This document shows positions 1 to 10,500 of a DNA stretch of 64,000 nt, one piece after another. The stretch comes from Lepidurus packardi (Eukaryota; Arthropoda; Branchiopoda; Notostraca; Triopsidae). Location: contig JAKZAN010000002.1 in NCBI GenBank assembly GCA_023053545.1, forward strand, positions 4,758,375-4,822,374, given 5' to 3'. A program made the translations under genes and the position numbers. The notes below the pieces were generated by a model. It had not been told where the DNA came from. It made no database searches and saw only the letters and a program-made list of their open reading frames with translations. How positions within the stretch are numbered: position 1 is the stretch's first letter; each line of letters opens with the position of its first letter.

Positions 1-103
1 GGGTTGCAACACCACAGGCTGTTCGTCCTTGTCCGCTATTCCCTGTAGGGACTGGACGGACATTGTCTTATACTCGTTACTCACCGTTACCCTTCGTCGT
101 TAG

Positions 104-1044
104 ATTGCCTAACTTATGTTTACGTGCTGACTTGCAGATTTTTTTTTACAATCATACAAATTCTGTTGTGTGCTTTTTTTCATTGGCTGAATGTTTAACG
201 TCGCTTAGCAGAAGTATCTCGATTTTATTGCCAATGCTATCCTTTGATTTAAGTATTCGAAAGCGCTTCGTTTAGATAAACTTTAGTATTATAATTGATT
301 ATTTGAAGCAGTGTCGAAGAAAAATTAAAACAGTGGTCGAAGAAAATTAAATAGATTTTCGCGAATTTCCACCAATTCTCAGGTGTTATTATTCTTATGC
401 CTATTCTATTCCTATTGTTATTATGTATAAATTGTATTCTTATTAAATTCGTTATGTATTTCTTCTCATCTGTTGAGATTGTAACGGCACTAATGGCTAA
501 AAACTGTGTATTTTGCCTATTCCTGATTTACTCCTATTGTATTCTTATAGTATTCCTATCAGGTTTACTCCTAAATGAAACTCCAATTCAAAGAAAGTAA
601 TTTTAGAAACAGTCCCATCAAATTTAAATGCATTAGGTTACTTCAAGAAACGCTATCGACATTTTGATTAGCCTAGCAACATTCTAAGGGATTTTAATGC
701 TAGCCTTCCTACTAGATGGCGTGAGCTTCTATTACACAAGACAAACTAACAGAAAATAAATAAATAGACAGCAATTCTAGCTAAATTAGGATTCTACATT
801 GCATTCTTTATTGCTAAAATCTTCTACTAGGTCTATACGTCGATACTACCTATACTATCTCTGAATTTCGGTCACAGTATACGTCACCACAACCTTCTTA
901 AACGCCAAAATGACTAAGAATAGTAAAATCTACGCGATGAATATGATATTTCAGTGGTAGAAACCATTGAAACCATCTTTTCTCTGAAGTAAATTTGAAA
1001 ATAATCTTTAAAATATCATTTTGTGGGTTTCGTTTTGTTACAAG
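104..1044. other. AT-rich sequence, no gene seen
   Basis: AT-rich DNA with only short open frames lacking domain, signal-peptide or splice support. The last part is the likely 5' flank of the gene starting at 1045. No structured repeat or RNA gene was recognised. Confidence 0.5.
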
Positions 1045-1504
1045 ATGGCTCGTTGGCACTTCTTGGGGTTCTGTTTGATCTTAGCTTACCCAGTCCAGGG
1101 GTTCATGGTATGCCCGCCTGGAATTTGCCAATCCATCGACTGCTCCACTTTGGAAACTTCAAATTGCGCTGAATCCAACGGCGAAGTTGTCCCACATGCT
1201 AGCTTCTGTGGCTGTTGTCCTGCTTGCGTACACTATCTGGGTAAACTTAATTAACCATCTCCGTTTCTACGTTTTGCATCTCAAAAAGCATCTTCCCCTT
1301 TACACGAAGTCTTCTTCCAGCTTGGAAAGTTCTTCTAATTATTGATTCCCTATTCTCTATTCTCCTTCTACGGCAGCTGAAGGCGAGTCTTGTGCGTCAA
1401 TGCAGTTACTGCTCTTGGGCGTTTCGCAGCCTGTGATTCAATGTCGGCCTGGCTTGATTTGCCAGCCCCAGAAACTAATTTGCATCTCCGCAGCTGAAGG
1501 ATAA
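1045..1504 (+). CDS. Secreted 12-cysteine protein, IGFBP-domain/fungal protease inhibitor-like
   Basis: Two exons, 1045-1240 and 1377-1504, joined in phase 1 by a 136-bp GT-AG intron, give 107 residues. The start chosen is the ATG at 1045, which opens directly into a hydrophobic signal peptide ending near residue 19. The mature part has twelve cysteines (23, 28, 33, 41, 55, 57, 58, 61, 71, 88, 94, 101), including a CGCCPAC cluster and a later GLIC motif. That arrangement resembles the single IGF-binding-type domain and the small fungal-protease-inhibitor-like proteins of arthropods, which are secreted and held by six disulfides. An AATAAA polyadenylation signal lies at about 1630. The gene model is well supported; the family is a pattern match from memory and the target is unknown. 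Confidence 0.7.
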
Positions 1505-2869
1505 TATATTTCCTTTTTTTCTTCTTCCTTTTTTATCATTTGATCTCCCTTCGTACCTTACAAACATAGATCTGTACTCCTCTTTGTATTCCAATCCAAA
1601 AATTGTTGTTACAATTTCATTTCATGTCAAATAAATGAAATCGAAGCTTCAATCCCGGATCTTTTATACTGTCAAGATAACCATTTTTATCGCATTTCAA
1701 AATTCTGCTTTTTCTCAGAATATTTTTTTTTTACAGTTAATTTTTAGACAGACAATTTTTTTACAGACAATTTTTTTTTATTTACAGTTTAACGCTAAAG
1801 ATTGATATCAAAGTCGCGTTACAAAGAATTACCTAACAATGAAGTTAACTAACTCTAGCTACATTAGATTACATTAGATTACGAAGTTGCATTAGATTGA
1901 CTTTTAATATAACCCCAATAATTGACTAAATTACCTAGAACTACAGAAGTTAGTTACTAAGTTATTGCAGTTCAATGATATAAGTAACAAAGATAAATTG
2001 CTTAGTATTCCTCAAGAATAGACGCAATGAAAAGCAGTGATTTGGTTTAGTACGCAATTGATCTATTTTGGGATTTGAGTCACTGCGCTGATTTCATCTG
2101 CTCTTAAAAGGGGTTTATCCAATGTATTTATACTTTTCATATGCCAACATACCCTTTGACATTTAACGCCTGGGGCAAACCATAAACTACTTAGAGACAA
2201 TATGGAACGACACAAGTCTTGTTGTCTCAAGTGTTGTTTTTTTTTCTTGGTTTTCTGATAAGCTTTTCGAGGTAGGAGACATGCCACTATTTCCGGCTGT
2301 TAGGAGTATTTGATGATGAGCAAAAAAACTTATAGGCAAAACTCCAGAGTTCGTCTGATCATAAGTTTCGGAACGACGCCAGTTCTTATCTTTGATCTGT
2401 ATTTAAAGAACGATGGCTCAACTCTAGTCTGTTGGGTTCATCATTGAAATATAAGGAATAATATATTGCGTCGTTTGGATGTACACCTTGGGTTTTGTTT
2501 CCCAAGGTGTGAAACGGGGTACTTATCGGATATCGGTTTGGAGCAGACAAGACCCACTAGAAACACTGACGCCGCTTACGTCGTCCCCTTTTTCAATGAC
2601 GGGAATTAACGGGGGATTTTACTAGCTTTTATCAATCCCCCCCGGCCATTTGAACTTGAACCATTTTTTTATTTTATTGCATCCTACAACAAGATACTAA
2701 TCTAGAAGGTTGTGGACGTCGCTCAACTTGGTTATAAAATCGGGATGCAAGTCCTTGAGTTAGGTTCAGTAGCAAACGGGCCGTTACGAACGATACGCCA
2801 AACTTGAAAAGTTTTCGAAAGTTTTCGTTTAACTTGGTTCAGTTGAGCTATTGCTTCAAATTTCGGCAT
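1505..2869. other. Intergenic, no gene seen
   Basis: Holds the 3' flank of the upstream gene with its AATAAA, then AT-rich sequence with T-runs. Short open frames on both strands (for example minus strand 2063-2287) have no recognisable content. Confidence 0.5.
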
Positions 2870-2874
2870 TTTTA

Positions 2875-3310
2875 AGCGTATTTCTGAAGTAATTCTGCAG
2901 ATTTTCTTACGTAATTCTGCAGATTTTCTTACGTAATTCTGCAGATTCCTTCGGCATTCTGCCTAGTTAAGCACATTTTTTGTTAAACTTCGAAATTCTG
3001 CAAATACTCGGTGAATTCAGGTGTATTTCTGCGAAATTCCGCAAAATTCTGCGTATTGAAGCCTATTTCTGGTCAAACACCGCATATTTAAGCAAAATTC
3101 TGCGGATTGAAAGGAGTTTCACGGTATTTCTGCAACATTCTGCGTGTTGAATCATATTTCTGCGGCATTCTGCGTATTTAAGCATATTTCTGGTCAAACT
3201 CCTCTGATCTAAGCGAAATTCTGCGAATTCACTGCGAGTTTAAGTGATTTCTCCCTATTTCTGCAAGATTCTGTGTGCTTCAGCGTGTTGCTGCGTATTA
3301 CTTCGACATT
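2875..3310. repeat. Degenerate TTCTGC minisatellite
   Basis: The core TTCTGC recurs many times at irregular 15-35 bp spacing, usually within ATTTCTGC or AATTCTGC. Three nearly exact copies of about 23 bp stand in tandem near 2890-2950. It directly precedes the small secreted gene at 3371 and may lie in its promoter. Confidence 0.7.
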
Positions 3311-3370
3311 CTCAGGTAAGCAGGAAGAAATAAAGGGAACACGAGTTTCAATTTGATCTGTGTAAATAGA

Positions 3371-3658
3371 ATGCAGTTGGTCTGGCTCATGTGCTGCGTT
3401 TCTTGTGCGCTAGCTTTGCCATTTTGGCAGGAGCAGCTGCCGGAAAAGTTTCAGCAGCAGCAACATCGATCCGCCCTGTCAGTATTGGCCCAACAGCCAC
3501 GCCTACTCCGGCAGAAATTACCATTGATACTGAATGCTATAGCCCGAGCAGCTAACGCTACCACGACTTCAACGACTCCTAACTGGCTTGAAGTCTGCAA
3601 AGTGTTATGTTCAAAAGGCGAAGGTGGTTTGGCCTGTGACTGCGATATAATTCCCTAA
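3371..3658 (+). CDS. Small secreted protein with C-terminal four-cysteine motif
   Basis: A single-exon frame of 95 residues from the ATG at 3371. Residues 1-16 form a typical signal peptide (hydrophobic, Cys-rich, ending ALA). The middle is Gln- and Ala-rich with one N-x-T glycosylation site. The C-terminal 24 residues carry four cysteines spaced C-x3-C-x8-C-x-C with a GEGG turn. Small arthropod secreted peptides with a similar C-terminal signature exist, but I cannot name the family or a function. The signal peptide plus clustered cysteines argue that this is a real gene and not a chance frame. Confidence 0.6.
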   Translation: MQLVWLMCCVSCALALPFWQEQLPEKFQQQQHRSALSVLAQQPRLLRQKLPLILNAIARAANATTTSTTPNWLEVCKVLCSKGEGGLACDCDIIP

Positions 3659-4161
3659 TTTTTTTTTAAACATCCTTATCAAACCAAACAAATCCATCTT
3701 TGGGTTCAGATTCGTTCATGTACATAATTTTTTCACTCATTAATATTTATAAAATTATGGATTGCTTCCAAATTTGTTATGGATGGCCTCCATAAAGACA
3801 TCCCCAAGCTGTTCCCAAGACTCCCAATTGTGTTATAAATTTGCCAGAAAATTCTGTTAGAAACATCTTCAATTTTTTTTGGCTTTTTTTTTTAACCGAC
3901 CCAAGGTTGGGTCAATACCTTTCGGAATGCCGAGAGCAAGAGTTGGAGGAATTTCAGGGGGATTTCAGTTTGTGGAAGCGAGCTTGATTCATTGGTGGAG
4001 GCGGAGAGTATGATTCGACTGAAAGCAAAGACTGGTATTGGAGCAGACGTCAGAAATCGCGTTTCGGTGACTGCGCTCTTCGCTTGCTGCGTTGCGTACG
4101 ATCCGGGCAAAGAGGCTAGGGGAGGGGCTTTTAAGGTTGGAAGTCACGCCCACGCTGAGGT
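3659..4161. other. Upstream flank of glutamate decarboxylase
   Basis: No coding gene. From about 4100 the sequence becomes GC-richer, with GGGAGGGGC and CACGCCCACGC boxes of the GC/CACCC type, consistent with promoter-proximal DNA of the gene starting at 4548. Confidence 0.4.
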
Positions 4162-4169
4162 TATAAGAG
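4162..4169 (+). promoter_or_regulatory. Possible TATA box of the GAD gene
   Basis: TATAAGAG preceded by GC/CACCC-like boxes. A start about 30 bp downstream would give a contiguous 5' UTR of about 350 bp to the ATG at 4548. Position and composition only. Confidence 0.3.
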
Positions 4170-4547
4170 GAAGCGGTACAACTCCGCGGGACTGCACTGC
4201 CCTTTTGCACAGCTGGCTACCAACAAGTTTTACTTTCATTTCTTCCCCTCCGAGACAGTTTTTTCCATTCTTCCCTATACATTTACTCTTGAGTTTTTCC
4301 TTTTACTACTTCCTTTTACTTATTGACTTGATTTAGTTTGATTTACCCCATTGTTTATTGGAACTTGTAAACCTTGGCCATCGTTAAACTTCCAACTTCA
4401 GAATCATAAAATTCTTCAGAATCATAAAATCTTCAAGCAGAGCAAATTTAGTTTGGGCAGCGGCAAAGTACGCAATTTGCTTGGTGCAAAAAGTAGTCTT
4501 GAGCGAATTTCTATAATTCGCTAAAAAAAAAGTTTTTTGAAGCAATA

Positions 4548-7500
4548 ATGAGTAACAAAGTAGTGCCTCCTCCAACTACGCCCAACGGCCCGCGTCTTAC
4601 CGGCCCAGACATTGGTCAACTCTTCTACACAGGTAAATCCAAGTTTGGAATCTGAAGGATTTGGTTACGATTTCGTAGTGGAACAATTTTAAGGGGAATT
4701 TCCTTAAATTAGGTTCCCGAATTTTGGAAAGTTTCCGTCGTATTCGACGTTTTTTGAATTTCGTAATGTATTAAACCCGCTTCCCATCGTTTCTCAGTAT
4801 TGAAACTCTTAAGATTACTAGTTTTCAAATTTTTTTAGAATTTTTTCATTTGGGAATTTGTAAAATTTTGTAACTTTTCGGAAGCTCAAAGTTGAAGCGT
4901 TCGAGAGTTTCAATTTATAATTCTGATTCAATTTTTACAACAACAAATTTCATGTATTTCTTAATAAATAAAAGCTTAGGATCCTTACTTTTGAAACTTT
5001 CCACATTTTTAAGATTTTTTATATTCGAACTTTTTAAATATTTATAAAAATTTTAATTTTCGAATTTTTTTAGATCTTGTAACTGTTCGAATGTTCCAAG
5101 ATTTAGAGTTTGAGCGTTTCAATGGTAAAATTCGGATTGAATTCTTGCAACAATGAATTTAAAGTATTTATTAATACTTTCTTGAAGTATTTCTTATTAA
5201 TACTTAATAAGATTCTTGACTTTCGAACTTTCTGGAATTTCTAAGACTTTCGAATTTTTAAGATTTTTTAAGTTTCGAATTCTTAAGATCTCGTAACTTT
5301 CACTAAATGTTCGACGTTCGAGAGTTTCGCTTGGGAATTCTGATTTCACTTCTTCCAACAATGAATTTCAACAATGAATTCTGGTAAACATGAGAATTTG
5401 AACATTTGCGGGTTTGCGTATCAGTTTGGGTTTGGGTTCGGTTTGGTTGTAGTTCAGGGCTCTTAGCTCTTAACTTCGGATTTTTCGAACTTTTCGAAAT
5501 TTTCGAGTGGTTAAGTAACTTCGAGTGGTTAAGTAAGTGGTTAAGTAAATGCTCCACGGTTTAGCGTTCGATCGTTTCAATGCAGAATTCTGATTGAACT
5601 CTTACAACAATGAATTTCTAGAATGTGAAAAACTTGGGGTTTCGGCTTGGTTTGGGTTGTAATTTAGGGCCATTAGCCCTTACCTTCGAGCAACAATTGG
5701 TATTGTTGGGAATGCTGATTATAAATGTGGAGGGGAGGTAGGGTTGTGGTACGGGAAGGAGGGGGAGGGGGGAGCTATAGTTTGTTTCCCTATTGTATTC
5801 TTGTCATCATATTGCATTGCGACGGGACAATAGCCAAGTCCTGGTCTATAACATCACGCGTGCTATCTGTACCCTTTTCCGTCTCTTGCGGAATCTCACT
5901 ATCCGTGCCACTGCTGTCTAAACCCGCTTACCCTGGATTCGACTCGGCCCAAACTTTTTTTTCTTTTTCTACCATGATGAGAGGGCTATGGTAGCAGCCG
6001 GAGGAGCAGAACGCAGAACTTTTAATTAAAAGCCCCTCTTACAACAGTAATAAATAGCTGCTCTCTTTCCTTCTCCCTCCTCTACCAACCTACAAAAATA
6101 TAAAAAAAATTCCCTTGACTGTCGGAAGATTGCTTGCATGTAAACGATTTTTCTCCGACTAAGCTTTTCCCAACGTTGTTTGAAAAAAAAATGAAATAAA
6201 AGGGAAGAAAAGTTATAGATTCAAGGAGCTCAGTTCTCAATTTCGAGTTGGAAATCCGGGATAATGGATTGATATCAAGTTGCTCGGGTATGGGGGTCCC
6301 AGCTGGTACACCACACTAGACCCACTGTAACCCTCACACAGTATGGTGTAACAATGTAAAAACGTTCTAAAAACCCTCCCCTTGTTGTAATAACAGCCAA
6401 CATTTTGACATGGACCTGACAGTTTCGTGTGCGAGGGAAAGAGAGAGAGAGAGAGAGACACATTGCAACACATTGGACCTAAAACTTGCTTCGCGTTTTT
6501 TATTTCCTTTTACGCGTTATATACCATAAGGGAACTTTGGGGTAAAGGGAATTTGCCGAGGAAAAGGGGCTCAGCCCGGACCCCTTTGAGGAATGCTTGG
6601 AATGCGTAACGCATTACTCCGACAAAGGGGAACGGGAACTACAATATTGTTCTGACATGAAGGAAACGTTTCGGGCCAATATAGATTCCAACGCTTGGAA
6701 TTTATGTTTAAACGCCGTAATAGATCTTCTTAACTTTTCTAGAATCTTCCGAAACTACGGATAGCCTCGATCAATCTAATTTTCATTTGAATTAAAACCT
6801 TTAATGCTGGAAAAAGCATTATCGGTCTTTTATCGGAAGCATTATCGAAATTTAATACATCAAGCTTTGTTAACGTTATTTAAGCGTTAATACATTGTTA
6901 GCTACTAATTAGAATTGCTTGTGAGAGGAATGAGGAAGATTAATGAAACTTCTTACTTAGTTCTAAGGCAAAGTGAAGAAATCCTACGCAGTTTAGTAGC
7001 AGAGGAAAGTTTTTGTTGAATGATTTGTATCAATTGTGGGAGTTTTAGAGATTTGGAGGATTTTTATGGAAATTTTGGGGCGGAGCGTGAGTGAGAAGAA
7101 GCTTGTGGGTTTTAGGGGGAGAAAGGATCTCGACTGAACAGTGTGTGTACTGATTCGAGTTGAATGGGTGGTCTGATTGTATGAAAGTAATCCGGGGAAG
7201 GGCATGCCACGCGTGAAGCTTGATTTCCGTATGTTTATGTTTGCGTATAGTCTAAATGATTTGCATACTAAAAGCTGAAAGTGTCATCGGCAGACGTTCA
7301 TCCGTTCATCCTGCGGTTTTTGTGTTGGGGGGGGGGGTCTATGTTGACAACTTGGGGATGGAATAGATGCAATAGATGGGAAAACCAAGTTATCTTCCTG
7401 TTGCAGTCTCTCTCCCTGTTCTTCAGCTATATACATACGTATAGGCAGTGAATAGCAGCCATCAAATGTGAGTCAAGAAGGGGGTTAGGGGGGAGAAGCA

Positions 7501-10500
7501 TAACAATTAGTGTCGACCTGCCAATCACGGCCAAAGGAGGAATCAATCATCGATTTTTGCGTGAAAGACCCATCAAAGCCTGATCCTTACGTGCAAAAAG
7601 TAGATTCATCCATCATTTCGAAGGGAAATTCAATCATTGATCTTTACGTGCAAGATTTGAATCATTGATCCTGTGCGAAATTATAACCATTGATCATAAC
7701 TCACAGAAAGAAAAAATCATTAATCTTTACTCGCAAAAACTGAAGCACATCGATCGAAGATTCATCCATTGATCCTAACTTGCCAAAAGAAATCATTGAT
7801 CTCTTGTGGGAAGATTCATTCACATTTGCAGAAATGAATCATGGACCTCTAACTTGCAAAAGTGTAATCATTGATCTTTTATTGGCCAGAATGAAGCCAT
7901 TGATCTCTTAAGGGAAGATTCGTTCCTACTTGCAGAACTGAATCATTGATCTATCTGTGGCCAAATTCTTAAATCTTTCCTTGCGAAAAGTAAAGAATCA
8001 TTGGTCTTAACTTGCAGATAGGGAACCCTTGATCTCGACTCGCGAAAGTGTAAGCATTTTACTTGCAAGAATGGAATCGTTGAACTTTACTATTGGATCA
8101 TTGATCTCTACTTGACATTACATGTCCTTTTAAGAGGTTCAATGGTTAAAATGGTTCAAAAAGTCTTCAAAGAGCATATTTCAAGACTCTGTGATTCTAA
8201 GAAGTGTAAAGAACCATAACTCATTTCCGTTTTCAGCTTCTTTTTAAGAGGGGGGGGGGGGTAGCAAGAACGGTTATGACGTTCCTTTATCATTAATCTG
8301 ATACGGGGTTATAAGGGTTGTTGTTGATGTCGTACGAACTATCAACAGCCGCTTTTTTGTGGGGGGAGCAGGGTGGTGATGGTGGTTCGGAACTTGGTCT
8401 ATATAATAGTCGGAAAATTCCGTGGGGAAATGAACGTCGACCATAAAAAAGGAAAGTTAAACGCATTATCTTCACCAACATCCTTAATGAGAACTTACGT
8501 TAGCTCTCGGGAACACTCTAGGGTGTATTTGATGTGGTTCTTCATGGTTCACGCTGAGGTTCTTTGTGATGTACTTCTAGATTTGCTGCCTTTTTGCCAA
8601 AATGCAACGGGGAATGGACAGACGCAAGAGTTTCTGCACCGCTTGGTGGATATACTGCTGCAATTCATCAAAGTTACCTATGACCGAGAAGAAAAGCTGC
8701 TGGAATTCCATCATCCAGAGCAATTACTACAGTCCATCGACTTGACCTTACCCGATGGACAGGAAGACGCCCGGAATCTCGAACAAGTCTTGAACGATTG
8801 CCGAAACACGCTCCAATTGCAAGTCAAGACAGGTATTTCTTGTTTGTTTTTTACGATTTTCTGTAATTCGTGTAGATATATCCGTTTGAATTCGTACAAT
8901 AACTAAACTATAGTTATGTGGTAGATTCTCGGGTTCTTCTTGGATAGATTCGTTGTTGTTAGACAGGTTTCTGTTGATTCTCCTTGACTTGAAGTTGAGT
9001 GCAGTCCAAACCACAGTAGTCGAAATCATTGGTTATAAACTTATAATGTAAATAAAGTGATGAAAGGTTCGAAAGCTTGAAACTTCAAAAGCTTAGCGTC
9101 GTATCCAACCCAACACTGAATAAGTTGGAGTAGGGAGCATCAGTTTGGTTTGGACTCGAAACTATTCACTGTTGAATCGGATCGAGGCATCCAAACTTCC
9201 ATTCCCTGGAAGTTTTGGATCGTTTCTTGAACAAATCAAGATTGGAAGCAAGTTTGAAGGCAATATGGAGCTAGATTGTTCTTTGAAACCCGCAAAAGCT
9301 TTGAAACAGTTGACTATGGTAGTCTAGAGTGAAAACGTTCGAAATTTTGAAAACTGGCCGTTACTTTCCAATATCTAAAGCCAAGCTATGCGACAACAGT
9401 GAATTTGCTTGCCAAGATACACTTTTCAATGTATGCAGCTAGATTCTGCTTTGCAACTGGCAGAAACTCTTAGAAACCGTTGCCCATAGTAGTCTAGACT
9501 GAAAACGTTCGAAATTTTGAAAAGTGACGGTTGTTTTCCAACACTTTAAATCAAGTACATGCAACAACAGTGAATTTGCTTGACAAGACGCCCTTCTTCA
9601 ATAGTTAGACTCTGCTTTGCAACCGGCAGAAACTCTTAGAAACCGTCGCCCGTTGTAGTCTAGACTGAAAAACGTTCGAAATTTTGAAAACTGACGGTTG
9701 TTTTCGAACACTTTAAATCAAGTGCATGCAACAACAGTGAATTTGCTTGACAAGACGCCCTTCTTCAATAGGTAAGACTCTGCGTTGCAACCGGCAGAAA
9801 CTCTTAGAAACCGTTGCCCGTGGTAGTCTAGACTGAAAACGTTCGAAATTTTGAAAACTGGCCGTTACTTTCCAATATCTAAAGCCAAGCTATGCGACAA
9901 CAGTGAATTTGCTTGCCAGGAAACACTTTTCAATAAATGCAGCTAGACTCTACTCTGCAACCGGCAGAAACTCTTAGAAACCGTTGCCCGTGGTAGTCTA
10001 GACTGAAAACGTTCGAAATTTTGAAAACTGACGGTCGTTTTCCAACACTTTAAAAGCCAGTGTATGCGACAACAGTGAATTCGCTTGGCTAGATTCCCTG
10101 TTTCAACGGTCATTTGTCCGTTTCTGCCGTAGAAAGAAATCGGCTGCAACTTTGGAAGTGCGTGGAAGTTGGCAACAATGAAATTAAGAAGCTACTAGGA
10201 TGTTCTTTCGCTCGTTTCGGTGCTGCGTTTTAACCGAAAACTCTAGTGCATTTTAACTGTTAGAGCTGTCAAGTTTGCCCACCAGGCATCAAAAAGGCAT
10301 GACATCTAACGCAAAGGAAGTAAGATAAGCCAGCTTGATGGCAGGTTGACGTGCCGTGTGCAGTTCTTGTTCGTTAGGGCGGAAATGTAATCCCCGCATT
10401 GTGACTGCTTCGTTTGCTGCAGTCTTGCTGTTCTACTGCTTGCCTCTGCAATCTCTTCAGCCCTCCATAAGCTCCATACATTCTCTTCCTCTCTTCTTCC

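Noticed and set aside
2..103. Open frame at the left edge with several cysteines
   Set aside because: Too short to place, no splice or domain support, and the upstream sequence is missing.
8373..8580. In-frame extension upstream of GAD exon 2 as the protein start
   Set aside because: The acceptor ending at 8580 joins in phase to the exon at 4548 and matches the insect Gad1 N-terminus; the extension shows no similarity.
7541..10115. CRISPR-like array
   Set aside because: Repeats are degenerate, have no regular unique spacers, and lie in introns of a eukaryotic gene.
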